Assembly: GCA_947683625.1 (NCBI GenBank) | Contig: CANTUR010000111.1 | Coordinates: forward strand, 124,001 to 188,000 | Direction of reading: 5' to 3' | Origin: Mallotus nudiflorus | Taxonomy: Eukaryota > Streptophyta > Magnoliopsida > Malpighiales > Euphorbiaceae | Length of the DNA stretch: 64,000 bases | Shown: positions 33,441-45,135 of the stretch, in pieces | Position numbering within the stretch: the stretch's first letter is position 1 | How the letters are laid out: every line of letters begins with the position of its first letter | Program-made: the position numbers and the translations under genes | Notes under the pieces: generated by a model | What the model was told of the DNA's origin: nothing | Databases searched by the model: none | The model's input: only the letters and a program-made list of their open reading frames with translations

Positions 33441-34759
33441 TGATCGATTTCCACAAGTATACAGATTCATACAGGTAGTAATTAAATATCGATCGCACAG
33501 AGATTGCAGATTGACTACAGTGATACTAGTTATGTTTGTTTGTTTAAAGAATGAAAAAGTGCATTTTGAATTAAACTAAGACAAAACATAAAAAATCATA
33601 ATAAAATAACAATCATTTTAGAGATCTAGGGTTCTTATTACCAATTCAACCTTTTTTTAAGATCAATTAACTGCTATGCCATACCTAACCTTAATCCAAT
33701 TTGAGGGTTTCTCAAGAATCATAGGCTTTCCTCTTAAGACAACCCTATGATTAACCAAGTAAATTCACATTCTTAGATTTAAAGCTCTCACCTACTGAGT
33801 GTTCGGTTAACCTAGTTTAAGCACCAACCCTTAATCAATATTAGTTGCTTAAGTGTTTCTGAACTAAGAAAGCATCTAACAGGTTATTGTTTAAATCTAA
33901 TACAACCCATCTCTTGATCAAGTTTTATTATGTATATTCAATCAAAGGGTGATCAATCCTAAGAAAACATTAAGTTCAATAACAACTAAAGGATCTAGAT
34001 TAATGGCTTAGGTTTAATTATGATTAGCCCATGGTTGAATTGCAACAAGAACTCTAACTAAGAATTTAGCTACTCATGTTAATTATAAGAGATAAAGAAG
34101 AAGAATAAAAGAAAATAGACATCATCATTAAATCAAAATTAAGAAACCCCAATTTAATAGAAGAAACCCCATGTTTAATAGGAAGCTTGATGTTCTTCAA
34201 TTCTTATTCTCAAATCTCTAAAACTAACATAAGCAAGAAAAATCCTTGTTCTCTCCAAAATTGCTCTAAGAAAATGTATATAAAAAATTGATGAAGTATC
34301 CTCCTCCTTTATTTCTGGTGGCTACCCTCTTATAAAACCCTAATTACCAGCCCTAGGGTTACAACCATACAAAATCTCCATCTTGTCCCTCATGAGTCAG
34401 CAATTAAATTTGACTCCAAATTTCCTAATCACTAGGTCACACAGCTATGTGCATTTTGCGCATGGCCATGCACCTCACTTCTTTAGCATTTTAGCATATC
34501 GACCTCCGTTGCTTTTTGGGCCCACTTCAAGTGCCCACAACTTCCATGTAACCTTCCTCTACTATTCTTTAACTTCCCTAAATATATAAAAATCAACCAA
34601 AAATAAACCAAGTAATACATAAAAATAAATAAACATACAAGACATGCATTCAGTACTCAACTAAATAAAAACTAAATAAAAGAAACACAAACTTAACTGA
34701 AATTGCATCTAATCCTAACACAAAGACTACTTAAAATAATGCATTTTTCACACTCATCA
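33441..34759 (-). repeat. 3' LTR of Athila F
   Basis: This 1319-bp LTR reads TGATCGATTTCCACAAG... to ...CACACTCATCA on the + strand. It contains the CACxG-type module at about 34434-34480 (GGTCACACAGCTATGTGC, GCATGGCCATGC). The frame at 34383-34589 has an equivalent at 46084-46290 in the other LTR only because the LTRs are copies. Confidence 0.93.
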
Positions 34760-34776
34760 AATTCTCCTACACTTGA
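34760..34776 (-). promoter_or_regulatory. Polypurine tract of Athila F
   Basis: The minus strand reads AGTGTAGGAGAATT directly before the 3' LTR. It is followed at 34780-34800 by a TTGCTTATCCTCAAGC stretch, which is the usual Athila GCTTGAGGATAAGCAA block adjacent to the tract. Confidence 0.75.
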
Positions 34777-35689
34777 ATATTTGCTTATCCTCAAGCAAGA
34801 CCTTAAAACACATATCTACCTAAAGAATCATACTCATTAACTAGCTTTAACTTGACTAACTACCATAATCTTCCTTTAATAAAAAGTTTAAAAACTTAAA
34901 AAATTAAATTAGCAATTGAGGTCAAGAATATATTGTTACTATGTGAAGAGCATACTTTTCTAGTGAAAATATGAAAACAAATGATTGACACTCAAGAATA
35001 ATAGAAATAAGTAGGAATCGTGCCAATAATAAGGAGGCTAAGAAGTTAATCAATCAATGTCTACCCAATCTCAGCATCCCCCACCTTTCTTGTGCTACTC
35101 AATATGGAAACCTCCAAAATGGGTCCTTTGGACACTTTTACTCTTCAAGAGCATTAGAGTATAAGGAGCATTTAAATGATTTTTTTTATATAACCACTAT
35201 AAAGCAGCCTCAAATTCCTAGTCACAAAAACTTTTCTCAAATATCAATAGTCTAGATTCACTTGTTCAATAAAAAAGTAAGCATTAATGTTCATTAAAAT
35301 TTAAAAAAGTCTAACCACAAGTTTCTCTTCTAATTTAAAAAATTTAAAACAATCCATTAAAGGAAGATTAAGGTATTTCTTCAAGAAAACTAAGATTAAT
35401 GAATAAGGCTCTAAAGGTATATATATTGCAAAAATTCAAGTGTAAGGGCAAGGCATAAACACACAAAAGGGTAACAAAATAAAGCATGTAGACTTTTAAA
35501 GTAAAAAAAAACACACAAGCATACAATCATGAAAAGAAAATAAATAAAAGAAAACTAAAAAATAATATACTCCCTTTATTCTGATGAAACTAGAAGGGGA
35601 ATATATGGTGTGACCATGATGAAATTTGCAACTTCATTTATAGCTTTAGATCTTTTGCTTAGAGGAAGGATGCAAAAGATTTCATCAAT
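34777..35689 (-). other. 3' noncoding region of Athila F
   Basis: This is AT-rich, noncoding DNA between the second env-position frame and the polypurine tract. It includes A-rich runs and no recognisable repeats or frames. Confidence 0.5.
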
Positions 35690-36848
35690 TTAAAGTTGCA
35701 ACCTTTTAGCTCTAGACTCATATTGCCTCTCAAACTTCTTTATCTGGTTGGACAAATCCATAACCATATTCCCAATCCTATTGTTAGAGATATCCATCCG
35801 CTCTTTAATTTTTTCCATTATACCATTATTCCATTTTTCTCTATTCCCTCGCTTCCTTGATTGAGCTTCACTCCCATTATCTCTTTTTTTAGTTGCATTA
35901 GGAGGTAAATGTACTTCACCATGTTGCATTGCCATTTGGTGGATCATGTAGCATCTTCTACCCATTACATCATGAAACTCATTGAATTCAGTGATAATTT
36001 TAGCTCGTACTAGGTAATCTTTATCAAGGGACTCAGCTTCTAAATGCTCCAATTTATGTTTGGCAAATTTGAATAGAGTAAAATACAATGCTAATCCAGT
36101 GACAATATGCCCCATTAAGATCAACGCCCTTCTAGCTTGAACAACACACCAAATAGAACATAAAACAAAGTATATACTACATACTTTTGTGTTAGTCTTA
36201 AGCACCACAACATGAATAGTTCATTAGGAGAAACCCTAGTACTATCTTTTCTTCCAAAAATTGTATGTGCCATGAATTTATGCATGATTAAATATGAGTG
36301 ATCTTTGATCAAACCACTAGTCATTATTTGATCCTCATAAAGTTTATCACCTCTAGTGATTTCATGCCAAAAACTACTCATATTATAATCCATAAGAGGT
36401 TGACAAACACCTGCTTGAGGAAAACCAAAGATTTGAGACATGATTTCATAGTTAAATAAGTATTCTTTTCTAAAGAACCTACAAGAAAAGATCCCTGGAG
36501 GTGCTTCTAGAATCTTAAATGTAGTGTAAAATTCTATTGTGAGTTCAAAAAATACATCATATTAGGCTGTAGCCAATTTAAACCACCCCAATCTATTGCA
36601 AAACACATATATGGTTCCCTTAATACCCATATTCAACAATACCTCATCATCAAAGTATTTTGGCTTGCTAAAATTTCTCTTGATTTTGGCTTGCTAAAAT
36701 TTCTCTTGACTAAGGAGCAAAATCTTTTCCCTTCCTCTTTAGAATAAATGGGAAAGAAAGCTTCATAATTGTCCTTCATGTCCTTAGGCTTGCCCTTGCC
36801 ATCACTAAGCTTCTTTCCTTGAAATTGTGTCTTTGATCTAGCCATCAC
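35690..36848 (-). pseudogene. Env-position frame B of Athila F (ATHILA ORF-1-like)
   Basis: This is the second of two related frames downstream of pol. It starts at ATG 36845-36848 with MARSKTQFQGKKL, continues to SQIFGFPQAGVCQPL (36440), FWHEITRGDKLYED, HKFMAHTIFGRKD (about 36260), and then, after a frame change near 36130-36200, two hydrophobic stretches (YVVYTLFYVLFGVLF and LILMGHIVTGLALYFTLF). The tail is charged (KKRDNGSEAQSRKRGNREK), with a probable coiled coil near the end. This order matches the plant 'retrotransposon ORF-1' family found in the env position of Athila elements. Whether it acts as an envelope is not shown. A few stops and an internal repeat (36660-36710, duplicated GGCTTGCTAAAATTTCTCTTGA) break it. 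Confidence 0.7.
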
Positions 36849-37259
36849 AACAATGTTAGTACTAAAATAAAATAATAAAAAAGAATGGAATTAACAAGAA
36901 CAAAAAAAAAAGTCAACAAAGTTTAAATAAGAAAAAGAGTTACGAGAAACAAAGAATCCTAACCCTAATAAAAAAGTAAAAGAGATAAATTCTAACTGTA
37001 TATATAAAAGAAATAAAATGAACACTCCAATAAAATAAAAATTTCTCACCCATTAATTCGAGAAGTTTAGCTCACTTAGGAAACTAAAATCAACTAAACT
37101 CTCAATGGAATAAGGAAACAACATAAAAACAAATAAAATCACAACTGATAAGTTCGCAAAATAAAAAAATTTTAATTCCTCCCCCACACTTAAAATGTGT
37201 AATGTCCTTATTGCAATGTCTATAATAGGAAAAATTTGAGGAATTCGAATTATCCTGTG
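36849..37259 (-). other. Spacer upstream of env-position frame B
   Basis: AT-rich sequence with no domain. The 69-codon minus-strand frame at 37053-37262 is hydrophobic and low-complexity and is not supported as a gene. This stretch would hold any promoter for frame B. Confidence 0.4.
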
Positions 37260-37325
37260 CATCAGGTCACATGCCCATGTGCAAAATGCACACAGTCGTG
37301 CTACCTGCTAGCACATATCAAAAAA
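37260..37325. repeat. CACxG-type palindromic module between the two env-position frames
   Basis: GGTCACATGCCCATGTGC, AAAATGCACACAGTCGTGC and GCTAGCACATAT lie about 410 bp upstream of frame B's start. The same module type lies before frame A (39080-39260) and in both LTRs. Confidence 0.75.
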
Positions 37326-37703
37326 AATTTTGGCATCATATTGGTAGGACAAGCCTCACATATTTATTGCACAATTGGAAGAAAAAATGAATGAAAAATA
37401 AGAAAAAGTAAGATTCTTAAAATAAAAATCCTTAACAAAAACAACTCAGACAAAAACATACTTTAATTTAAAGCATGAAACACAACACTTAATGTTCCAT
37501 AAAACATCACAATTAAAAGGATTGAAAACACATAAAATAAAAATTGTTCAAGCTAGACCTAAACACCATTTAAAACAAGGTATTCATTCCTCCCCTTCAT
37601 CCTTAAAGGAGTACTCTTGTGCCGCTATATCTTCATCATACGGGAATTGTAGTGGGATAAAATTTTGAGAGCTGAAATAGGCATTAAGGTTATGGTTAAT
37701 CAT
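37326..37703. other. Spacer between frame B module and frame A stop
   Basis: Noncoding AT-rich DNA; nothing further recognised. Confidence 0.4.
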
Positions 37704-38786
37704 CTACAATGTACGATTCATTTGCTTAAAAGAACAACCCATGACTACCACTTTAGAATTCAGCTCATCTACATTGGAATCTATGACTACAATTTGTAAC
37801 TCCAAGCTATCTAGGTTTTCTATCACATTATTCAGAGAAACATCTTCCTCTTCCTCTTCATCTTGCTCTACAGGTGCAGGCGGGATAAGAAAAGCTCTCC
37901 TGGTATGTTCAACTCTAACAATTCTCATGGATTCCATCATGCCAGTGTCAATGAAGTGATGACCCGGGACCTTTTCAAAAGGCATGTTCTCTATGTCAAA
38001 GTTTAAGTACTTGGCTATAGTTATTACTAGTCCTCCCACCTTATTAGTCCTAGTTGCTTTTGTGGTAACATCTCTTGATTCCCCAACTAAAGCATGATAG
38101 ACATCAAGGTTTCTATCATTCACCATACAATATAAAATGTTTAGCTCAATGGTGGTAATCACAAAGTCACCCTCTTTCCTTAGAAACAAAGAATGTGCCA
38201 TGAGCCTATGAAGGTACTTGAGTGCGGACAATCGAATCCTTGATTCTTTTGCTAACCAAGCCTTATAGAAAAATCCCCTTTCCCTGGTTAATTCTCTCCA
38301 AAACTCATTCGTATCATATGCAACATTAGCATCCTAATTTTTGGGAAAATGGAATACATCATTGAGTTTAAACAAGCCTAGAGTATGCTCCTCATTCCCC
38401 AAATAAAAAGTAAGCACAAGGGTATGATCATTAAACTCAAAAGAAGAGAGAAATTCATAAGTGGGGATGGCATAAGAAGGATTCTGCATCAAAATAAAAT
38501 CATTCCACCCCATCCTATGAACATACAAATTAATCTTGTCCAATAACCCAATTACAATCAAGAATGTGGCACTCAAATATCTATTTGGCACAATCTTCCT
38601 ACTCATCATTGCTTGAAACTTATTCCTATGCTCACCATGCCTAAATTAAATTTGAGAGGGGAAAGTTTTTACCATTTGCTCCTCATTAGCACCACCCAGA
38701 TTATTGGAAGTTCCACCTTGTCTTGCTCTTTTGGCAGGATTAGTTTTCTTCCTTACTATGCCCTTCCTCCTTTGATCTTTCTCCAT
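37704..38786 (-). pseudogene. Env-position frame A of Athila F (ATHILA ORF-1-like)
   Basis: The frame starts at ATG 38786 (MEKDQRRKGIVRKKTNPAK), a basic leader like those of Athila ORF-1 proteins. It continues MMSRKIVPNRYLSATFL (38609), MGWNDFILMQNPSYAIPTYEFL, a FYLGNEEHTLGLFKLNDVFHF motif (38380), and FWRELTRERGFFYKAW. After a TAA it goes on as HRLMAHSLFLRKEGDFV, GGLVITIAKYLNFDIENMPF and an acidic/coiled tail (EQDEEEEEDVSLNNVIENLDSLELQ). The match to frame B in order and in local motifs (FWxE(I/L)T, HxxMAHxxFxRK) indicates that A and B are paralogues. Function is unknown; the position corresponds to env in other elements. Only a few stops interrupt it. Confidence 0.78.
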
Positions 38787-39079
38787 GAGACTTCCTTAAA
38801 AAGAATTGAGAGAATATGTAAAGTGGAGAATGGTGTAGAAAATGGTATAGAGAATAATTTTGTAGAGAGGAGGTGAGTGTTTATGCAGAGAGTGGGATGA
38901 TGGGGAATTGGGTTAAATTTATTAAGAAATTAAAAAGATGGTTAAGGGTTAGGTTTTCAAGGGTTTGGGAAGTGGAAAAGTGGTCAAAATTGGAGTCCCT
39001 AGGGTTTTGGGGAATTGTGGATTGTTGGGAAGTGGAAAATTCCACTTAAAACAAAATTTTGTCTTTTTTTTTAAAAAAT
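38787..39079 (-). other. Leader upstream of env-position frame A
   Basis: GT/AG-rich sequence on the + strand with no frame. It lies between frame A's start and the palindromic module. Confidence 0.4.
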
Positions 39080-39260
39080 GGGTTTGTCTCATCGCACGAA
39101 CATGCATGAAATGCACACAACCGTGTGTCGAGTTTTAGCATCGTAAGGCACATGGCAATGTGCATTTTTTGCACAGTCGTGTGATCTGATTATCCAAAAG
39201 TGGCGATGCAAGACACACAACCATGTGCATTTTCAGCATGGTTGTGTGACCTGTACATGC
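39080..39260. repeat. CACxG-type palindromic module array before frame A
   Basis: Four clusters: TCGCACGAACATGCATGAA, TGCACACAACCGTGTGTCG, AGGCACATGGCAATGTGC, and AGACACACAACCATGTGC...GCATGGTTGTGTGACC. Each pairs internally or with a neighbour. They sit 300-470 bp upstream of frame A's start and just downstream of pol. Confidence 0.85.
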
Positions 39261-39607
39261 ATACTTCAAAAAATTCACTGAATTAAAAATTCAACACACA
39301 TAGACAAACATTGCATCATAAATTTGACTTACAAGTCACTCGAAATAATATTCCACTAAACATTTAACTCACAAGACCTCTTCTAGAGCTCCAACCTTTC
39401 TTTCATTCCCTGAAATGCACAACAAACAATCCTAAAAAATAGAATAAACTTGTAAAAACATAAAAGAAATAACCAAACAATAAAAACAAAAAAAATACAA
39501 ATACAAATAAAAATAGTCTTGGTTGAGCCTCCAAAAAGTGCTCTTTTAATGGTCCATGAGCTAGACCATCAAATTGATCATCAAGTTGATTCCTTTAAGT
39601 ATGAAAC
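39261..39607. other. Short noncoding gap after pol of Athila F
   Basis: AT-rich with A-rich runs; no frame recognised. Confidence 0.4.
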
Positions 39608-40720
39608 TTAATGGAACTCCTCAAATGTGCTTCCATGGTATTGCTTTAACCTTTGCCCATTCACTTTGAATGTGTCTCCTCTTGTGTTGCTCAATTCCAC
39701 AGCTCCATGAGGATATGAATGAGTCACTGTATATGGTCCTGTCCATCTACTTTTCAACTTTCTAAGAAACAATTTGAGTCATGAGTTGAACAACAAAAAT
39801 TGATCACCTTCCTTAAACTCCTTGATTCTTACTCTTGCATTATGCCATCTCTTAGTATGCTCTTCATAAATCCTTGAATTTTCATAAGCAGCTTCTCTTA
39901 TCTCTTCAAGTTCATTCAATTGTAACATTCTTTTCTCAGCTGCCTTCTTAAAGTCAAAATTCAAGGCTTTCACCACCTAGTAGGCCTTGTGTTCAAGCTC
40001 AATAGGAAGATGACATGTTTTGCCATAAACCACCCTGAAGGGAGACATCCCAAGAGGTGTTTTGTAAACTGTTCTATATGCCCACAAAGCATCATCAAGC
40101 TTCCTTGCCCATTCTTTCCTTGACTTACTGTTCTCTCCAAAATCTTCTTCAATTTCCTATTACTCACCTTAACTTGGCCACTAGTTTGCGAGTGATAAGG
40201 TGTAGCTACCATGTTCTTCACACCATAGCTAGCTAATAAAGCTTCCATATTCTTGTTGCAAAAGTGTGTTCCCCCATCACTTATGATGACTTGAGGCATT
40301 CCAAATCGAGAGAATAGCTTCTTTAAGAACTTACAAACAACCCTTGCATCATTGACTATGCATGCCTGAGCTTCCACCTACTTAGAAATATAATCCACAC
40401 AAACAAGAATATACCTATTACCATCTGACAGAAAATGGTCCTATGAAATCAATGCCCCAAATATAAAAATTTTCCACCTCTAGAATTCCATATTGGAGCA
40501 TTTTATCCTTCTTTAAAATGTTTCCACTCCTTTGGCATGTGTCACAATGCATCACAAAATCTCTAGCATTTTGAAAAATTGACAGCCAATAAAACCCTAT
40601 TTCAAGAACCTTAGAAGGTGTTCTTTATGGTCTATAATGTCCACCATTGACCCTCCCATGATAGTGTTGTAAGATTTCTCCTACTTCTTTGTTTGTTACC
40701 CATCTCCTCACCATGCCATC
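39608..40720 (-). pseudogene. Athila F integrase
   Basis: On the minus strand the zinc-binding part reads HYHGRVNGGHY (about 40665) and CDTCQRSGN (about 40525). The core has WGIDFIGPF (first Asp, near 40450), VIISDGGTHFCNKN (second Asp, near 40275), and SGQVKVSNRKLKK (near 40165), where the family has Glu-Val-Ser-Asn; the catalytic Glu has become Lys. After a frame change near 40090, the C-terminal segment (ENSRIYEEHTKRWHNARV, 39880-39840; KSRWTGPYTV) continues and ends EEFH with a stop at 39608-39610. The Glu-to-Lys change is a G-to-A transition and would kill the enzyme. Confidence 0.88.
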
Positions 40721-40969
40721 GTTGCATAGTTTCCATAAAAATGGCTCATCCTAAATGTAGAACTTAGCATCACGAATCAACTTTTTCTTTTATTGAGGAG
40801 TGAACTCTTTTGGAATTTCACCCATTGACAAAAAATTTGCTACATCAGCAAACCAAGGAGCACCCATAAATCCTATAGCAAAAAGCATTTTCTCAAGGAA
40901 CATCTCCTTAATAGGCTCTTACTTATCACTTTCCTCTTGTTCCAACCTTGAAAGATGATCAGCTACTAC

Positions 40970-41240
40970 ATTTTTAGCTCATTTCTTATCTCTGATCTCA
41001 ATATCAAACTCTTGCAACATAAGTACCCATCTCATGAGCCTTGGTTTTGAATCCTTTTTGTTTATTAAATACTTCAATGTTGCATGATCTATGTATACAA
41101 TTGCCTTAGATCCAAAGATGTGCAATCTGAACTTGTTAAAAGCAAATATAACAACCAGCATCTCCTTTCTTGTAGTAGCATAATTCAATTGAGTATCTAT
41201 CAATGTTTGGCTCGTATAATATATCACATGCAACCTATTC
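40970..41240 (-). pseudogene. Athila F RNase H
   Basis: The frame 40979-41233 reads MHVIYYTSQTLIDTQLNYA, TRKEMLVVIFAFNKF, then LKYLINKKDSKPRLMRW, followed downstream by NVVADHLSRLEQEE (crossing a Lys-Arg-stop region near 40975). These are the terminal RNase H and connection motifs of Athila pol. It is contiguous with RT upstream and would degrade the RNA strand of the RNA-DNA hybrid. Confidence 0.82.
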
Positions 41241-41299
41241 TCCTTTCTTAGCCAAGAATAACTCCTATTGCATGATCACTAGTGTCACACATTAGCTCA

Positions 41300-42640
41300 A
41301 ATGGTAGACTCTAATCTGGTGCCATCACTATCGGAGCAGAAACAAGTGCTTGTTTCAACCTATTAAAAGCAAATTTACAATCATCAGTAAAATCAAAAGG
41401 TGAATCTTTTTCATGTAACTTACAGGGGGGTTTTGATATTTTTGAGAAATCCTTGATAAATCGCCTATAGAAGCCTGCATGGCTAAGAAAACTCCTAACT
41501 CCTTTAACATTTATGGGGTAATGTAGCTTCTCAATTGCCTCCACCTTTGCTTTATCAACCTAAATGCCTTGAGCTAAAATCTTGTGTCCAAGTACAATAC
41601 CTTCATCTACCATGAAATGGCACTTTTCCCAATTCAGCACCAAATTTATTTCCTTACAATGTGCTAGAACTTGCTCTAAATTGCTCAGACATCCTTCAAA
41701 TGATTTTCCATAAACAGAAAAATCATCCATGATCTCCTCTACTAAATCTACAAATATAGCTATTATACGTATCTAAAAAGTTGCAGGAGCATTACATAAC
41801 CCAAATGGCATCCTCCTGTATGCAAATGTGCCATAAGGACATATAAAGGTGGTCTTCTCTTGATCTTCTGGAGCTATTGCAATTTGATTATAGCCTGAGT
41901 AACCATCCAGGAAGCAGTAAAAAGCATGTCCTGCTATCTGCTCCAACATTTGATCAATAAAGGGTAATGGGAAATGGTCTTTCCTTATGGATGAATTCAG
42001 TTTCCTGTAATCAATGCACACTCTCCATCCATTCACAACTCTTATAGGAATGAACTCTCCTTCCATATTTTGCACAATTGTTATTCCCCCCTTCTTTGGC
42101 ACACACTGAATTGGGATAACCTAAGACCTATCAAAGATTGGATAAATAATTCCTACATCAAATAGTTTAACCACTTCTTTCTTCACCACCACTTGCATGT
42201 TTGGGTTGAGACTCCTCTATCTTTCAATGGTTGGCTTGTGTCCCTCCTCCATCAAAATCTTATGTATGCAATAAGAGGGACTTATACCTCTTATATATAA
42301 AATATGCCAATCGATTGCCTTTATTTTTCTCTTCAGCATGTTCACCAATAAATCCTCTTAGTCCTTACTAAGTTTAGAAGATATAATCACAAGTAAAGCT
42401 TGGTCATCACCAAAAAAAGTGTACTTTAAATATTGAGGTAATGACTTCAAGTCTAGTTTTGGTGGTCTTATAATTGAGGGTGGTGTGGGTTCAGTGTTTG
42501 GTAGTTGTATGTGTGGTTGGTGTAGGTATTTGAGAGTCACTTCTTCTTGAGAAGATTGTACCTGTAAGCACTTCTCAATATTCTCAACTTCTAAAGATCG
42601 TGCCAACCTATGTTGTTGGACTTCATTCACACATTCATCA
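41300..42640 (-). pseudogene. Athila F reverse transcriptase
   Basis: The minus strand carries the full RT domain: GWRVCIDYRKLN at about 42015, FYCFLDGYSGYNQI (catalytic Asp near 41905), FAYRRMPFGLCNAP (41810), and the active-site IMDDFSVYGKSF (near 41720), followed by thumb sequence SFLSHAGFYRRFIKDFS (41500). The N-terminal linker, including DLKSLPQYLKYTFFGDD (42450) and IYPIFDRS, is the Athila type. Catalytic Asp residues are intact, but there are TAG/TAA stops (for example near 42360, 42120 and 41575). It would copy the element RNA to DNA. Confidence 0.9.
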
Positions 42641-42649
42641 ATGACTTCA

Positions 42650-43260
42650 ATTCACATGCAAAAGTCTTTGTCATAGGGATATTTCATAGTCTCATAAATA
42701 TTAAACTTACAGCTCTCGTCCCCCACTCTTAATATGAGAGTTCCATTATAGACATCAATTATTGCTTTAGCAGTGTAAAGGAATGGCATACCAAGGATTA
42801 ATGGAACCTCCTCGTCTTCTTCAAAGACAAGGACTATAAAATCCACTGGAAAAATAAATTTACCAGCCCTTACTAACACATACTCCACTATCCCTTCTAG
42901 TTCCTTCATTGTCCTATCTACAAGTTACAATCGAATGCTTGTAAGTTTTGCTTCTCCTAATCCCAATTTCCTATAAATAGACAAAGGCATAAGATTAATT
43001 GAAGCTACAAAATCACATAAAGCTCTTTGAAAATTTTAATTTCCCATAGAATAAGGAATAGTGAGACTCCCTGGATGCTTCCTTTTTAAAGGAAGTTTCT
43101 TTAAGATAATAGCACTACACTCTTTTATGAGTGTGATGGTCTCACATTCTTGTAACTTCTTTTTGTTGGAAATCAGTTCCTTGAGAAATTTAGCATACTT
43201 AGGCATTTGCGAAAGACATTCCACCAGAGGCATGTTGATGTGGATGCTTCAAACCTCTCT
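42650..43260 (-). pseudogene. Athila F protease region
   Basis: The sequence PLVECLSQMPKYAKFLKELI (43230) and the KECSAIILKKLPLK(R)KHPGS linker precede the protease, as in Athila. The active-site segment near 43000 reads CDFVASINLMPLS where the family has Cys-Asp-Leu-Gly-Ala-Ser, so the Gly after the catalytic Asp is lost. The rest (VEYVLVRAGKFIFPVDFIVL, VPLILGMPFLYTAKAIIDV; 42890-42750) is well preserved. The protease would cleave the Gag-Pol polyprotein. Confidence 0.85.
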
Positions 43261-43299
43261 AAAAATTTAGCAAATTATTGATCATGCTCCTGTTTCTTC

Positions 43300-44980
43300 A
43301 ATCTTTGAGGGTATGGAGCTGGAGGTTTGTAAGGTTCCACTAGTGGTGGTGTAGGTTTCTCTACTACTCGTTCCTTATTTTTGTTATCACCTTGTAGCTT
43401 CTCCTTTGTTTGCACTTCAACCCATTCATCCTCTTGCTATTTCTCCTCTTCCTTCTTCTTTTGCTGCTCATATTCTATTGTTGCTTTTAGGATTTGGATC
43501 TCTGTTCCACTTCTTAAGTTGATAGACTTCAACTGTTCTTTTAGATTCTTCTCAGTGTTGCTTGGCAAAGAACCTTAATTCCTCATTGACAAAGAATTTT
43601 CCAACTACCACATTTGCACCTCTAAATTATGAATAGAGGAAGAGTGGTTCTTGAACATCAGCTGAGTGTCGTGATAAATTTGCTCAAATCTGCCTTCCAG
43701 CCTCTTTGTAGCTTCCTCTTGTTGATTCATTTTTGTGGACACCACATCCATGAACTTCTCCAACTTGCTCTCTAGAGAACTCCCAGAAGATGAATTTTTT
43801 TCTTGATGGTAATTTGGTTACTGGTGTTGCACATTATGCCCTACAAAACTAAGTGGTGCTTGTGGCCTCCACTGGTTGTTTCCTTGATTACTCTAAGAGA
43901 AATTAGGATGATTCCTCCAACATGGATTATAGGTGTTGCCATGCACTTGGTTCTGCTGTCCTTTAAAGTTGTTCACAAAGTTTACATTCTCCATGGAAAA
44001 GCTTTGCATCATCTGACACTCTATAATTGGATGACTACGTTGACATAATTCACAAGAGGAAGATAAGTTAGATATGGCATTGATATTCATTTTATCCATT
44101 TTTTTAGATCAAGCATCCATCTTTGCATTTAACATCGTTAAACTATCAACTTCAATTGCTCCCCTTCTCTTTAGAATAGCTCTCTCACTGGACCAGAGGC
44201 TTTGGGTATTAGCCATTTCTTCAAAAAGCTCCAAGGCATCTTTTGGTGTCTTAGACATGATAGTTCCTCTTGCTGATGCATCTATGTTTGCTCTCATTAA
44301 GGGATTGACACCCTTGTAAAAAGACTGTGCCAAATCCCATGAAGGAATCAACTGTGGTGGACATTGTCACTGAAGATCCTTGAATCTATCCCAGCACTCA
44401 TAAAAACTTTCATCATCTCTTTGATAAAAAGAGTTGATTTCATTTCTGATTTTGAGTACTTTGGTTAGTGGAAAGTACTTATTGAAAAGGTTGTATAAAG
44501 CTTCTGCCATGTGTTTATGGAGATGGGTGCCAAACTAGTGAACCATCTTTTTGCTCTATCCATCAATGAAAATGGAAAAAGGATGAGCCTAATTACTTCT
44601 GGTTGTACTCCATTCATCTTGACGGTCAAACAATACTCCAAAAATCTTATCATGTGACCAATTGGATCCTCATGTGGTAAGCCACTAAATTATGAGTTTT
44701 GAATATTTGGATCATGGTGGGTTTAATTTTAAAGTTATTTATAGCAACTGCCAGCCTCACAATTAGAGTTTGGTCACCCTGGACTATGGGACTCACAAAG
44801 TCCCTCATAGTTCTGTGGGCAACCTGCCTATTTTGGCCATCTTGTCCATTGTGTGCTTCCCTACCCCCTAGAGGCGGGTTTCTTTCATCTTCCCCTCCAT
44901 TCATCCTATCTCTACTTTGTCTTCTCCTTTGATGAATAGTTCTTTTAATCTCTAAATCAAGTGGTATTAACTAGGCTCCT
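43300..44980 (-). pseudogene. Athila F gag
   Basis: The frame begins near 44980 (DLEIKRTIHQRRRQSRD) and passes MNGGEDERNPPLGG (44904), TMRDFVSPIVQGDQTL, INNFKIKPTMIQIFK, VKMNGVQPEVIRLILFPFSL and DRAKRWFTSLAPISINTW, the Athila gag core. The segment SFYKGVNPLMRANIDAS (44325) and MSKTPKDALELFEEMA follow. A degenerate zinc knuckle CELCQRSHPIIEC lies near 44035-43995. The region 43380-43740 is repeat-like Lys/Glu/Gln-rich on the minus strand (coiled-coil linker), with stops. Gag forms the particle. The start cannot be fixed because of an upstream stop (TAG near 44972). Confidence 0.88.
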
Positions 44981-45111
44981 TGCCTGCTTATGCCACACGT
45001 TGTGTGCATGCAACAATAAGAGTTCTTGTAAAACTAGAAAAGAAAAACAAAAGTAAAAAAATAACGTCTAAATCAAACAACACAAAATTCTCAATAATAT
45101 CAATTTGGCAA

Positions 45112-45129
45112 TCCCCAGCAATGGCACCA
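45112..45129 (-). promoter_or_regulatory. Primer-binding site of Athila F (tRNA-Asp type)
   Basis: The minus strand reads TGGTGCCATTGCTGGGGA six bases inside the 5' LTR. It matches the Athila tRNA-Asp site TGGCGCCGTTGCCGGGGA at 15 of 18 bases; all three differences are C-to-T or G-to-A at CpG positions. Confidence 0.9.
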
Positions 45130-45135
45130 AAAACT

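Noticed and set aside
34383..34589. 68-codon frame conserved in both Athila LTRs (also 46084-46290)
   Set aside because: Conservation follows from LTR identity at insertion; there is no domain and it spans the palindromic module.
36633..36720. Novel gene start from a local duplication
   Set aside because: The repeated GGCTTGCTAAAATTTCTCTTGA is a small tandem duplication within env-position frame B and explains the local frame change.
43381..44932. Several + strand frames opposite Athila gag
   Set aside because: They are shadows of the minus-strand gag, whose motifs are clear.
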